This document shows, in pieces, positions 42,001 through 48,402 of a stretch of DNA of 64,000 bases; position 1 is the stretch's first letter, and the number at the start of each line of letters is the position of its first letter. The notes under the pieces were generated by a model, which saw only the letters and a list, made by a program, of their open reading frames with translations, was not told where the DNA came from and ran no database searches. A program made the position numbers and the translations under genes. Source of the DNA: Escarpia spicata (taxonomy: Eukaryota > Annelida > Polychaeta > Sabellida > Siboglinidae); the NCBI GenBank assembly GCA_963995525.1, contig OZ023210.1, positions 22,964,243 to 23,028,242 of the forward strand, in the 5' to 3' direction.

Positions 42001-44286
42001 CAAATGTTTTATTTTTTATGTTCTCGAATGTTACATACAATGTTAAACTTTGTGTACACATGGAAAACGGATTTTTGCTAATGCCTTGTTTTTATTTCCT
42101 TTAAATAAGGTTTCACTGATTAACTATAGCTATTTCAGAGATCTGGACTGAATTAAGTACAATCGACAACTTGATGTTCAACGACTTCCCGTTCCCCATA
42201 TTCAACACAGCAGACTTCCTGTTATAAAGTAGTATGCTGGCTAATTCTGGGTAGATGAACAGATTGGCTCCCTTTAACATATCCAGCAAACTAATTTATC
42301 TGTAGTAATAACATGTAGTATAGACTTTTGCTTTTTACTAAATCAGCTTCTCCAGCTGATTAAAGTCCCAGTCAGGAGTAAGTAGTTCCCATGCCTCGGT
42401 TGTTGCTGCCAGTGATTTTGGTATCCACACTTTAGATACGACAGGTAAAATATCTGCCGGAGTTTAATTAAGAAGTTCTAAATATATTCAACAAAAATTA
42501 ACAATCCAAAAGAATGTTCAGTAATCTGTCTACTCGTTGGATCAGCTTGCTCGAGATGCTTCGACTTCACTTCTTGTTCAGGTAATGACTATATGCACAA
42601 GTTTGTAAGTTTGCAGAATCGTCATTTGTTCCTGTCCACCATGAAGCCAAGATTGTCATTGTTAAAATATTCAAAGCTGGCATAAGTTAAGGGGCTGTCT
42701 ATGACTAGCCCATTGTTCAAGACACTGTGATGTCAGGATGAGTATAAATAGAAGCACTAATGGCTGGGGAAGTCATGTTAGAGTGCACATGCTGGCTTTA
42801 TCTGATTGTAACTGGATTGGGCAATGATAATTTTTTATGAACAAAGTGTTTGTCAGTGTGCTAGAATCTATACAGCACTTCCTCCTGGTTCTCTTGTACA
42901 AGGGCGAGGTCTAGCTCCTGTACTGTTCTTCCTCCTGGTTCCCATATATACGGGTGATGTCTAGCTCTTGTACTGTACCTTGCCCTTGCTGTTGTTGCCC
43001 TCCACTGTCCCTGCTGTTGTTGCCCTGCACTGTCCTTGCTGTTGTTGCCCTCCACTGTCCCTGCTGTTGTTGCCCTACACTGTCCCTGCTGTTGTTGCCC
43101 TGCACTGTCCCTGCTGTTGTTGCCCTCCACTGTCCCTGCTGTTGTTGCCCTCCACTGTCCTTGTTGTTGTTGCATTGCGCTGTCCCTGCTGTTGTTGCCC
43201 TCCACTGCTCCCTGTCAGCCTCCATTCACCTTTCATTTTCCTCTGACTTCCTTAAGTCCCCTTTCATGCAACACTTCCCTCTCAATTGAGGTCTTCCCTT
43301 TTCTGTGGCCTTAGTGCTCCTCTGCCTCAACTCCCCAGTGCTGGTATGTAACGAAGTACGTTTATTATTTATATGTACTTTTTACTCTGTACTTCCATAT
43401 TTTTAGTTACTTTTTATGTTATAACTCCAGGGATGAAGCAGCATTCATTCACTGATTAATTGCTGGGTAATGTTTGACCAGCACTTCATCTTATAGTACC
43501 AACTTTAGTTAGTGGATACCTGTACACCACTGGCGTTATGACTCCCAGAAGTGTGTAAAACATCCTGATGCATTTGTCTTGAGTTAATGAGACAGAGGGA
43601 GGTGACAGTGGCAAAGACTTCCTGTTTGCTGAAAACTACTCTGGCTCATTGAATACATAATGCACAACGTACGATATGCCATATGAGTGGTTTAAGGGTT
43701 GTAACGCAGTTTAATTAAGTTTGCATTCTTCTCTCCTGATAATATTGTATTTATTTTTTGATCTGTTGATTATCGTGAATAAATAAAGTTTATTATAATT
43801 ATTATTACGTAGTAGTGGTATCAGTATTTACCTAATACAACTTGCGTACATGTCCATAATATGGATAACGGACACATACTGGAATAGTCTGACAGCCTGT
43901 TATTTTTTGTACTTTTTTACTGAAGTACTTTTCTATACAAGTACTTTTTTACTTTAACTTTTAAAGGGATACTTGTACTTAAGTTATTTTTTGGGAGATA
44001 CTTTTACTTGTACTTAGTTACTTTATTAGAGTACTTGTACCAGCACTGCTGCTCCCCTTAATAGTCTGCCTGTCCCCACTCTCGTCACATCATCTGGCCA
44101 CTTACTAATAGTAATATCCATATTTGACACTGTACTACATACCAAGCTCTTCCACCAACATTCCTTCTCCCTCTAGACACCCTCTTTGCTCCCGTAATTC
44201 TCTGGGCCCAATTATTCTTACAAACGTGTAACTTATGTCATCATTTCTATGTTCTGTTGTAGTTAATCAAGTATGCATGTATACAC

Positions 44287-44324
<38 letters not shown>

Positions 44325-47300
44325 GAAGGTACGTTTACAGCAAAGTATCTAGGACTTAGGACAGCTCAAAGCATTTAATACACTTTACTCCCTGTTCATT
44401 CGAACACCATCTCTATTTCCCTGGGAAGCATTCAGCCCGCTACAATTAATGCATGACACAAATTGCCATCACTGTCAATAGCCACTAGCCAGGTACTCAT
44501 TCATATAGCTGAGTGAACTGGAGCAATGTAGAGTGAACAAACTTGCCCAAGGTTCGAAACGACAGCACAGGATTCGTACCCGGGTTTTCTCGATTGAAAG
44601 TCCGAAGCTCAAACCACTGCGCTCCACACAAATATATTTGGGAACATCTCACACTTTGTCTCCAGAGCTTCCTAAATTACCTGTCTTCTCCCACTATGGA
44701 TGCTGCACTATATAAGAACTTACCTTTTTACTTTTACATATACTCACAAGACTCAAACAAAAACATTTATGCAAGCACCAACACAAGTCATGAATAGTGA
44801 TGAAATAAGGCCAAATGAATGACGTTTATTAAAGAGATTAAGTTAAAGAGAGAAAAATGTGGGCTCTACATCCCAAGGCCAGGCCTGTGACTGAGCCCAT
44901 ACTAGAACAAACTTGCCCAAAGTTTGATACCGCAGCACGAAATTCGAACCAAGGTTCTCTCGGCTGAGAATCTGAAGCTCTAGCACTGCAGCACTGCGCC
45001 GCACATTAATAAATGACAAAAGGATATTTTTTATTATTTCTCATTAAAATTTAAACGCAATTGCACTGTCAAGGTGTCAAAACTACGAAACGCGGATTAT
45101 CTCAGTTTGAGCCAGTGTAACCTAGGCTGCAGTTATTCCTTCACGTTTTGTGTTCGAAACCGGAATATATGTACACTTATGAGTGTTCTAATGATGTGAC
45201 AACTACATTTAATTAGCAACATGGGCACTTGTGTAGAATCCGGACCCACCTCAATTTTGCCTTTATAACTTGAGTTTTGTCTAACTGTGATACCTCAGTA
45301 CGTTAGTTCCATTACTCAACATTATCCCAGGCATATTTACGTTTAAGAATATTGCGTGTTAGCGCACTTTTGAGGCATAAATAACGCCCCGGTTTGCATA
45401 AACATATGCCAATATATCGCTCATTTTACGAGCGCGAAGCGGTAACGCACGACCGCAGCGGTGCAGGCTAGTGCAAACCGGGTCACTATATGGGCTTCAA
45501 ATATGAGCTAAGACACAATATTTTTGTAATATAAATATGCCTGGAATGATGTTGAATGGTGGAACTAACACTCTGATGTATCAAAGTTAGGCAAAACTCA
45601 AGTTATAACAGCGAAATCGAGGTGGGTCCAGATTCTACACAAGTGCTGCAACATGTCTTCCATGCGCTTAGTGGACTGCCGGACAACGATCGCGAAACGT
45701 GTTATGTTAGTGCCTTCTGCGTGTGTCCCAGTTTACGTCGGTTGACACGAGGTAGCACAGGTGCCATGACATTTCGCAATGATTTGCCTTGCGCATTTTT
45801 AAAATCCTGCGTCAGTAATCCACAGAAAGAAATTAACATTGTTGCATATTAAACATTTGTTTCAAAATATCTCCAGTTAAGGCATTATTGATGAAACAGG
45901 TGGTGCTTTTGCTCTTTTTCGCGATCACGGAAGATCTTTTTGAAAATGCAAATACCGCGATTCCATCCGGTTTTTGCGATCGCGGAATTTCCGTTTGAAA
46001 AGGCTAATTCCGTTTCAAAATGCTGATTCCACGAATGTTTCCCGTTTTCCGCAATCACAGAAAATCAGTGTCCCTACATGTCTTTAAAATAACTGACAGG
46101 CTTAACGACTTAATAATTAATTGAGCAATGCCATATTGTTTTGAATGGTCAAAATTTATATACGTATACATTTTGCAATAAAACAATTTAATAATAAATA
46201 ATAATTTGGTTATAACTACAACAAGTCAACTGTCAATTAAATTAAGCAGACATGTATACATGTACAATGCAAACAGTTAATAGATTATTCTAAACATGAT
46301 GAAAGCAATTACCAGGGATTAGAAGGATTTTCATATTATAGGTACTTATAATGGTGTTCAAATTGTTTACAAGAATTTATTAAATAATACTAATATAAAT
46401 AGCTAACGAGAATCAATTAAATGTGATGTATTGGCACTATAGCGTGTAATTTGTGTGGCCGACACTCAATGTGCCACAACTGATGTTAATTTCTATAGTT
46501 GATGAATAATTTAATAAGAAATTGTACAGGGCAGGTATCAACGAATCAACTACTAGTCGGTCACATTGTAGCGTATGTAGATTGCTCATGGCTTTTTATT
46601 TTGGGGAGCCCTACCTAAATAAACACTGCATTCCTTTGATGTACGTCCGTAGTTTTGTTGTAAAGTTGATAATAATAATAATGAGCTAGAAGCATTTTAT
46701 GTTAATTTAGTATTCCCAGCAGATCTATGAACTTTATACATGTGAAAGCAGGAGGGTCGCTGTATTAGCGGCAGTGTAAAAACATCCTGTAACTGCCAGT
46801 GAGGTTGAGAGTTACAACCGAGTATTACATCTCAGACTCCATATTTTTCCACAGAGTAGAATCCAGGTTAAGGTCGCAATCCTTTATTGCACTCTTTCTA
46901 ATTTTGCGTAATCTGCTGCAAACCAAACCACACTAAACACCCTGTGAATAACATTACAACCAGGCATGGCTTCTATTACTGAAATTTTACAAATTGGTGA
47001 TCTAGAAATATTATATTAATCTAGATCCATTACTAAATATTATCAAATTCTTTATTACTGTTACCTGGGCATTACTAAATAAATTGCTGAATGTAAATTT
47101 ACTCTATATATGTTCTTATGAGTAAGCTGTTTGTGTTAATAACAAAACGTTCTTAACCTTTTATTTAGTCCAGTCCACAAAATGTTAAATGATATTAGAA
47201 CTTGTACAGCTACATTTCTATTTGGTCAACCCTTTATAACATTGATAACATATAAAGAAAATAAGAAAGGATTGTACAGAAAATAAACATTATCTATTAA

Positions 47301-47914
47301 TTTCAGATATGTTAAATTATCACCTTGAAATGTTGGTGATTGAGTCATGGACCTCACATATTGATATACCAAAGCAGGCTCCTGACGTGGGCGATATTGA
47401 CTGATATTTCATACACCTGAAACATCTACCGGTGCATTCCGACAGTGAAACAATCCTGCCGATATACCCATTGAAGCTGAACTAGACACACGTTAAACTA
47501 TTACTATGCAGGTGAGGCGAGTTTTTGACAGGTGCCTGGTGCAACGTAACATACTACATAGTAGTCGTAACGGGGATCATGCGGCCACAATTATTCACGA
47601 AGGTGAGAAGTGCAAGAGGTAACCACGAGAGTATCACTCGGGGCCTGAGCACGCGTTCAGTCAAGCGAAACAACGGTGTCACACACGCCTGACGCAGTAG
47701 TGGTTACTGTCTGTACAGACATGAGCAGGGTCGGCTAATTCAGTAATTGCATCTGGACAGTGAATCGGTGCTTTACCTTGAATTTTGGCTTGTCGTACAT
47801 GTACGTCATTTCGCAGCCATTCGATTCAAAATTCGTCATAAAATCGTACAATCCGACGGATAATGCGCCGACGATAACCGTCAAAAAAATTGCTTTCAGG
47901 CGCACCGAGGTCAT
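11918..47914 (-). CDS. PGAP1: PGAP1, GPI inositol-deacylase (18 exons, 3' end not found in window)
   Basis: PGAP1 is an ER-membrane lipase that removes the acyl chain from the inositol of newly made GPI anchors, so that GPI-proteins can leave the ER and later be cleaved by PI-PLC. Exons (high to low): 47777-47914, 32549-32616, 30989-31059, 28838-28926, 28246-28288, 27426-27517, 25667-25921, 23593-23625, 22724-22776, 21924-21990, 20986-21144, 19673-19747, 18969-19015, 18043-18106, 17078-17152, 15697-15943, 14478-14535, 11918-12059. They total 1776 nt (592 codons), with GT..AG borders and matching phases throughout. Seen: an N-terminal hydrophobic anchor (about residues 7-24), TGIPVLFIPGNAGS (about 76-89), GHSMGG with the predicted nucleophile Ser166, GGGFRDQLVRSGLT, VDHQCHVW, and LHIPWS near 532. 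All align collinearly with human PGAP1. The C-terminal multi-span membrane domain is missing: the last donor is at 11917-11916 and no following exon was found to its left. Identification is secure; the 3' end is open. Confidence 0.95.
12207..13376. mobile_element. Non-autonomous pogo/Tigger-like DNA transposon, 1170 bp
   Basis: Left end CAGTTGTGCCTCGTTATAAC and right end, read on the minus strand, CAATCGCGCCTCGTTATAAC are inverted repeats. The element is flanked by TA on both sides (12205-12206 and 13377-13378), the target duplication of Tc1/mariner/pogo elements. No long frame or DDE domain is seen inside. It sits in PGAP1 intron 17. Confidence 0.88.
13738..14139. repeat. Foldback repeat in PGAP1 intron 17
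   Basis: ATCCCATCATGCATTGCC at 13738-13755 is inverted at 14122-14139, and AAGGGATCATCTCACAACAT near 13780 is inverted near 14010-14030. Arms diverged by mutation. Internal GC-poor loop; no coding. Confidence 0.8.
14478..14535 (-). CDS. PGAP1: PGAP1 exon 17
   Basis: 58 bp, acceptor TACCCCAG, donor GGG|GTAAGT. Encodes GALMKLHIPWSREHTYRIL, matching human IYRLHIPWSYEDSLTI. Its phases (1 to 2) exactly bridge exons 16 and 18. Confidence 0.93.
15150..15602 (-). mobile_element. 453-bp TIR element, copy A
   Basis: Ends GGGGTAAGACCACATTAA and inverse; flanked by 4-bp duplication CAAT (15146-15149, 15603-15606). In inverse orientation to copies B and C. Contains on the minus strand the same ~67-codon frame found in the other copies. 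It lies in PGAP1 intron 16. Confidence 0.92.
15697..15943 (-). CDS. PGAP1: PGAP1 exon 16
   Basis: 247 bp, acceptor GGCTGCAG, donor CAG|GTAACT. Encodes DYSTQLTTEFFSPADRNIHY, then VTNLVMFFCGLTKG and RAVFYNVSLDGL. These fit human [20 protein letters not shown] and GLYYNLELLNFG. The frame is open for 22 more codons upstream, but only the chosen acceptor joins exon 15 in phase and matches the family spacing. Phase 0 to 1. Confidence 0.85.
16428..16605 (+). mobile_element. 5'-truncated SINE copy
   Basis: Matches the tail of the tRNA-derived SINE (CTTCCCAAAGAAGTCGAGGT, GGTCTGCCAGGGAGTA, AAAGTGCTCTGAGCAGTCCT, ending ATAAGATCTTATCTTTACTT). The tRNA-like head is missing. Confidence 0.75.
16627..16815 (+). 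repeat. 32-bp tandem repeat, about 6 copies
   Basis: Units GTGTACTGATTTTCTAAATA followed by ACACAGCATCTA, essentially identical except in the last, truncated unit. Lies in PGAP1 intron 15. Confidence 0.95.
17078..17152 (-). CDS. PGAP1: PGAP1 exon 15
   Basis: 75 bp (25 codons), acceptor TTGTTGAAG, donor AAG|GTGAGA. Encodes VVHLSSQELSRYHNLIAVVP, aligned with human LTLRLQDYPSLSHLVVYVP. The acceptor is weak, and a 25-bp minisatellite begins within about 20 bp upstream of it; an alternative acceptor TCCCAG lies 21 bases inside the exon. Confidence 0.8.
17165..17700 (+). repeat. 25-bp minisatellite, about 21 copies
   Basis: Units TGACTCACAACCACAGCACA followed by ACATT, with drift to CTCACAATAACAGTGCAACA near the right end. 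It begins within about 20 bp of the acceptor of PGAP1 exon 15. Confidence 0.93.
18043..18106 (-). CDS. PGAP1: PGAP1 exon 14
   Basis: 64 bp, acceptor TTTGTAG, donor AAG|GTGAGT. Encodes (C)SSPVNLASKAFVVPPLYSN, aligned with human CLQGVDLSWKAELLPTIKY. Phase 2 to 0. Confidence 0.85.
18969..19015 (-). CDS. PGAP1: PGAP1 exon 13
   Basis: 47 bp, acceptor GCTTTCAG, donor TG|GTATGT. Encodes KTESWLAGCPSSDVN, aligned with human LDTNSWIFACINSTSM. Ends in phase 2; the next exon completes a Cys codon. Confidence 0.85.
19673..19747 (-). CDS. PGAP1: PGAP1 exon 12
   Basis: 75 bp (25 codons), acceptor CTTCCAG, donor ATA|GTAAGT. Encodes VTQTKHFSLDIKSNLDKSVV, in the place of human IYFTFPLENHRKIYTHVYC. Supported by phase, splice sites and order more than by identity. 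Confidence 0.82.
19925..20497. mobile_element. TTAA-flanked foldback element, 573 bp
   Basis: TTAA at 19921-19924 and 20498-20501. Ends read GGGAAGCCACTACCCGAAAA and, on the minus strand, GGGTAGGCACTACCCGAAAA. An inner pair of arms (GAATACTCCTTTGTGCAATA and its inverse near 20240) folds the whole element. TTAA targets are used by piggyBac and Kolobok; there is no transposase. In PGAP1 intron 11. Confidence 0.9.
20655..20760. repeat. (CA)n/(CATA)n microsatellite
   Basis: Imperfect ACACATACACACA array in a PGAP1 intron; the frame across it is an artefact of low complexity. Confidence 0.9.
20986..21144 (-). CDS. PGAP1: PGAP1 exon 11
   Basis: 159 bp (53 codons), acceptor TGTTCCAG, donor AAA|GTAGGT. 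Starts LAVSTVFRMKVFQHHF, aligned with human KKKLSVLYHHFIRH. The rest is less conserved. Phase 0 on both sides. Confidence 0.88.
21924..21990 (-). CDS. PGAP1: PGAP1 exon 10
   Basis: 67 bp, acceptor TCCTGCAG, donor CAG|GTATGT. Encodes (W)CKQIVMATIRALFDSVD and NTKQ, matching human WCKQLQLTTVRAFFDLID and DTKQ. Phase 2 to 0. Confidence 0.95.
22340..22500. repeat. Dispersed repeat shared with 24540-24700
   Basis: GACAGTGTTCTGACATTAGA, GACCTTCC and GCAGTGGTTTTTGTAAA recur with mismatches at 24540-24700 in the same orientation. Continues into GTTGAATT-rich sequence in both places. Confidence 0.6.
22724..22776 (-). CDS. PGAP1: PGAP1 exon 9 (DH motif)
   Basis: 53 bp, acceptor TTTTGCAG, donor CTG|GTACGG. 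Encodes TMATPQGWVSVDHQCHV plus two bases of a Trp codon, matching human VPKTWVSTDHLSIVW. The reading frame runs on past the donor by chance, but exon 10 restores the family sequence. Confidence 0.92.
23593..23625 (-). CDS. PGAP1: PGAP1 exon 8 (33-bp microexon)
   Basis: 11 codons, IVQPDLGLSTM, between acceptor TTTTTCAG and donor ATG|GTGAGT. Phase 0 on both sides, so skipping would keep the frame. It occupies the place of human LSHHTSALSVVSSAV; similarity is weak but splice sites and phase fit. Confidence 0.82.
23914..24364 (+). mobile_element. 451-bp TIR element, copy B
   Basis: Starts GGCGTAAGACCACATTAAGG, ends TATTGTGGTCTGACCCC; flanks ACAA and ACAG fit a 4-bp duplication with one change. 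More diverged than copies A and C, but the internal frame (LFCRKHQYFKIRHQI) is still open. Confidence 0.85.
24725..24870. repeat. Dispersed repeat, inverse of 18440-18560
   Basis: CCAGGTGAAATGGTGTTTTT and ATCAATAAAGTTCACTT recur as the inverse complement at 18440-18560. Both copies sit in PGAP1 introns. Confidence 0.6.
25244..25260. repeat. Poly-G run
   Basis: An uninterrupted run of G followed by TCTGAC. A second such run is at 58390-58404. Confidence 0.9.
25385..25560 (+). repeat. 27-bp tandem repeat, about 6 copies
   Basis: Units TTAAAAAGTTGTTACTGCTG followed by TTGAA, of slightly variable length. Confidence 0.85.
25667..25921 (-). CDS. PGAP1: PGAP1 exon 7 (core lipase exon)
   Basis: 255 bp (85 codons), acceptor TGTTTCAG, donor GGG|GTAAAG. 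Starts GGMVARALFTLEDF and includes AAPHQAPVMTLD and GGGFRDQLVRSGLTSL. These match human GGLVARALLTLKNF, ATPHVAPVMPLD and AGGFRDYQVRSGLTFL. This is the best-conserved exon in the window. Confidence 0.97.
26460..26690. repeat. Dispersed repeat shared with 31130-31350
   Basis: Both copies start in a GT-rich run, then GTTAACRTTTTCYTCCT, TGGYGCCAA, CGGTTT...ATCYACAA and end with ...AGGGTA...TTGTTYACAAC. Same orientation, in two PGAP1 introns. Confidence 0.65.
26785..27080 (+). repeat. 45-46-bp minisatellite, about 6.5 copies
   Basis: Units GATTGTTCAGCCCAGATGTT followed by TCAGCCCACCACGGACCATG and CAGAG. Diverged units (GGTTCAGCCCATGGA, GGTTCGGCCCATGGA) continue to about 27415, next to the exon 6 donor. 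Open in all three frames because the unit length drifts and lacks stops. Confidence 0.92.
27426..27517 (-). CDS. PGAP1: PGAP1 exon 6 (catalytic serine)
   Basis: 92 bp, acceptor CCACACAG, donor ATG|GTTAGT. Encodes EFAHECLKQIFSLY and ends VVLEGHSM; the next exon supplies GG, so the intron splits the lipase motif GHSM|GG directly after the Ser-Met pair (Ser166). Human reads KFVHECIKTILKLY and VAIIGHSMGG. Confidence 0.95.
28246..28288 (-). CDS. PGAP1: PGAP1 exon 5 (43 bp)
   Basis: 43 bp, acceptor ATTTGCAG, donor CAG|GTAAGG. Encodes EFSALSGAILQKHT, matching human ELVALYGGSLQKQT. Phase 0 to phase 1. Confidence 0.92.
28687..28832. repeat. Short hairpin element touching the exon 4 donor
   Basis: ACCCAAAAAAAATATACGGC...AAGAGGAACCAC is inverted as GTGGATCCTCTTGCC...TATTCTTTTTGGGT. 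The right arm ends about 6 bases inside the intron that begins at 28837. Confidence 0.85.
28838..28926 (-). CDS. PGAP1: PGAP1 exon 4
   Basis: 89 bp, acceptor TGTTTCAG, donor GAG|GTAGGT. Encodes VRSMSSVALKMAE and DFHFSYFAIDFNE, matching human VRSIGSIALRKAE and KYHFDFFSVNFNE. An inverted repeat ends a few bases inside the following intron (see 28687-28832). Confidence 0.95.
29262..29460 (+). repeat. About 60-bp tandem repeat, 3 copies
   Basis: Units contain AGGTCGGAATAACA, ATAGGGTGGAAATTTC and AATTATAATAAGAGT. Looser copies (ATAGGGTGGAACTGCC, ATTAAATAAGCGTACAGACC) recur at 30180-30300. Confidence 0.8.
30989..31059 (-). CDS. PGAP1: PGAP1 exon 3 (PGNAGS motif)
   Basis: 71 bp, acceptor CATTTCAG, donor AAG|GTAAGC. 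Carries TGIPVLFIPGNAGSHRQ, matching the conserved GIPVLFLPGNAGSYKQ strand-loop of the alpha/beta-hydrolase fold. Ends in phase 1. Confidence 0.95.
32549..32616 (-). CDS. PGAP1: PGAP1 exon 2
   Basis: 68 bp after a 15-kb first intron. Acceptor TTTTGTAG, donor GG|GTAAGT. Encodes residues 47-68 ending PRYSLHLYGEG, matching human YPAYELYLYGEG. Ends in phase 2. Confidence 0.93.
32750..32945. repeat. (GT)n microsatellite, interrupted
   Basis: GTGTGTGAGTGTGTGTTTGT-type array; all frames across it are low-complexity artefacts. Confidence 0.95.
35610..35907 (-). mobile_element. tRNA-derived SINE, near full length
   Basis: Minus-strand head with A-box-like GGTGGCTAGAGC and B box GTTTCGAATCC; body GAGTACCTGGCTATAGACAG and CCAGGGAGTAAAGTGTAAAG; tail towards ATATCAGAACTTACCTTTAC. 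Same family as 36773-37064 and 44322-44632. Confidence 0.85.
36773..37064 (+). mobile_element. tRNA-derived SINE, full length
   Basis: Head GGCGCGCAGTGGCTAGAGCA with B box GATTCGAATCC; body TTGTTCCAGTTCACTC, GGTGGATATTTGTG; tail GGTAAAGTGTAAGGCACTTT, GAGCAGTCC and ATAAAAGAACTTATCTTTC. Pol III promoter boxes are visible, but this is a retroposon, not a tRNA gene. Confidence 0.88.
37626..37931 (-). pseudogene. LINE remnant (ORF2 C-terminus with zinc-knuckle)
   Basis: Minus-strand LRGGQCLRYKDVVKT, then in another frame HIPVHKWELTAQDQQQWRRA, IHQGQIHIEEHINM, and back to CDDCGRRFVAQRGLTSH. This is the typical end of a CR1/Jockey-like ORF2. At least two frameshifts; no RT core here. Confidence 0.82.
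38480..39600 (+). pseudogene. LINE remnant (reverse-transcriptase core, frameshifted)
   Basis: Plus-strand pieces in several frames: EKMAQILRRIYNSG and QLPAEW, KGCKLTPSNYKAVFI, FQKNGGTVDAVFTQYRGLGK, MDFKVAFPNI, LLSPILLSLFLVF, SKFGIKNYFSKCKVF. These are RT motifs of a non-LTR element in the usual order. A 24-bp unit within the LLSPIL motif is amplified (39052-39158). Many frameshifts; inactive. Confidence 0.8.
39052..39158 (+). repeat. 24-bp tandem repeat inside the RT motif
   Basis: ACTCAGTCTGCTATCACCTA + TCCT repeated 4.5 times; each unit adds eight in-frame codons LSLLSPIL. Confidence 0.95.
41390..42110 (+). repeat. Single arm of the tRNA-like palindromic repeat
   Basis: Closely similar to 51725-52425 and to the inverse of 50555-51245. 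Begins with a minus-strand tRNA-like block (A box TAGCTCATTTGGT, B box GGTTCAATCCC at 41395-41461), then TACAACTCCTCCTTCATACA, GAAAACGAGCCCAAGCTCGG, CATGTGGAACCGTAAGATAA, and ends TTTTTATTTCCTTTAA. Confidence 0.85.
42985..43215 (+). repeat. 25-bp minisatellite, about 9 copies
   Basis: Units CTGCTGTTGTTGCCCTCCAC + TGTCC. Because 25 is not a multiple of 3, every frame cycles through the same three peptides, and all are open. Confidence 0.95.
43336..44048. mobile_element. hAT-like non-autonomous element, 713 bp
   Basis: Ends CAGTGCTGGTATGTAACGAA and, inverted, CAGTGCTGGTACAAGTACTC. Subterminal AAGTACTTTT/TACTTTTTAC repeats are typical of hAT elements. Flanks CAACTCCC and CTGCTCCC fit an 8-bp duplication with two changes. 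No transposase. Confidence 0.8.
44285..44321. repeat. (AT)n microsatellite
   Basis: Perfect TATATA run just outside the tail of a SINE copy. Confidence 0.95.
44322..44632 (-). mobile_element. tRNA-derived SINE, near full length
   Basis: Minus-strand head GGAGCGCAGTGGTTTGAGCT with GGTACGAATCC B-box variant, body CCAGTTCACTC and GGCTATTGACAGTGATGGC, tail AGTAAAGTGTATTAAATGCT. Same family as 36773-37064. Confidence 0.82.
44905..45005 (-). mobile_element. SINE head fragment
   Basis: tRNA-like head only, GGCGCAGTGCTGCAGTGCTA with GGTTCGAATTTC and GGCAAGTTTGTTC. Confidence 0.7.
45224..45647. mobile_element. 424-bp foldback element with perfect 8-bp TSD
   Basis: GCAACATG at 45216-45223 and 45648-45655. 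Ends GGCACTTGTGTAGAATCCGG and, inverted, AGCACTTGTGTAGAATCTGG. Arms pair for well over 150 bp. 8-bp duplications occur in hAT, Merlin and P superfamilies; the GG-like start hints at Merlin, but no transposase is present. Confidence 0.9.
47777..47914 (-). CDS. PGAP1: PGAP1 exon 1 (start codon, membrane anchor)
   Basis: 46 codons from the ATG at 47914-47912. Residues 7-24 form a hydrophobic segment that should anchor the protein in the ER membrane, as in the human protein. They are followed by CEMTYMYDKPKF, matching human CSMSYMFEYPEY. Donor is AAG|GTAAAG, phase 0. Confidence 0.93.
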
Positions 47915-48110
47915 GATTCTTCGTTGAACACGTTAACGGTAGAACTAAATTGAGTGAAGCGCTAATACGGCTACGTCCGATCACGTGACGTCCAACCGGT
48001 TAAAGTAGAAATTAGGCACAAGAGGACGCCACACTACATCTAAGCAGAGAATGGTGCTGCCATCTCGCGGCTACATTTCGCCATTTCATTTTTTACCAGA
48101 TTAGATCGTC
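47915..48110 (-). promoter_or_regulatory. Probable PGAP1 promoter / 5' UTR
   Basis: The stretch upstream of the PGAP1 ATG is richer in G+C and CpG than its surroundings. At 47981-47988 it carries the palindromic E-box TCACGTGA, overlapping a CRE-like TGACGTCC, about 67 bp upstream of the start codon. No TATA box is evident. The transcription start is not known; promoter use is inferred from position and composition. Confidence 0.45.
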
Positions 48111-48402
48111 TGATTTGTAGACACGAACCATTTTTTAAATTGAATTATGGAAGTTATTACATAGACGTCGGAAGGTGATGACCATTGGGGGTAGACTGAA
48201 ACTCACATAAACCCTCCATTGTGCCAGCCAAAAACTCGATATACACAACATTGGTGCTTGTGTACATGCATTACCAAATTGCAACATTGCGTCATCAAAC
48301 TGCAGCAAGTGCAATTTAGCAATGCATTATAGTAAGTATATTATGCAAGATCTGTCAAGATCAGTAAACGCAAGTTATTTCTTTAAAAAAAAATACTTTT
48401 CA

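Larger units (their letters stand above)
32617..47776 (-). other. PGAP1 intron 1 (15.2 kb), mostly repeats
   Basis: Donor GTAAAG at 47776, acceptor TTTTGTAG at 32617. Holds the GT-rich satellite, two LINE remnants, SINEs, the hAT-like and 8-bp-TSD elements, one arm of the 50-52-kb palindrome, a 25-bp minisatellite and an (AT)n run. Between these, 39.6-41.3 kb and 45.7-47.3 kb are AT-rich with nothing recognisable. A CpG-bearing patch at 47500-47760 adjoins exon 1. Confidence 0.85.
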
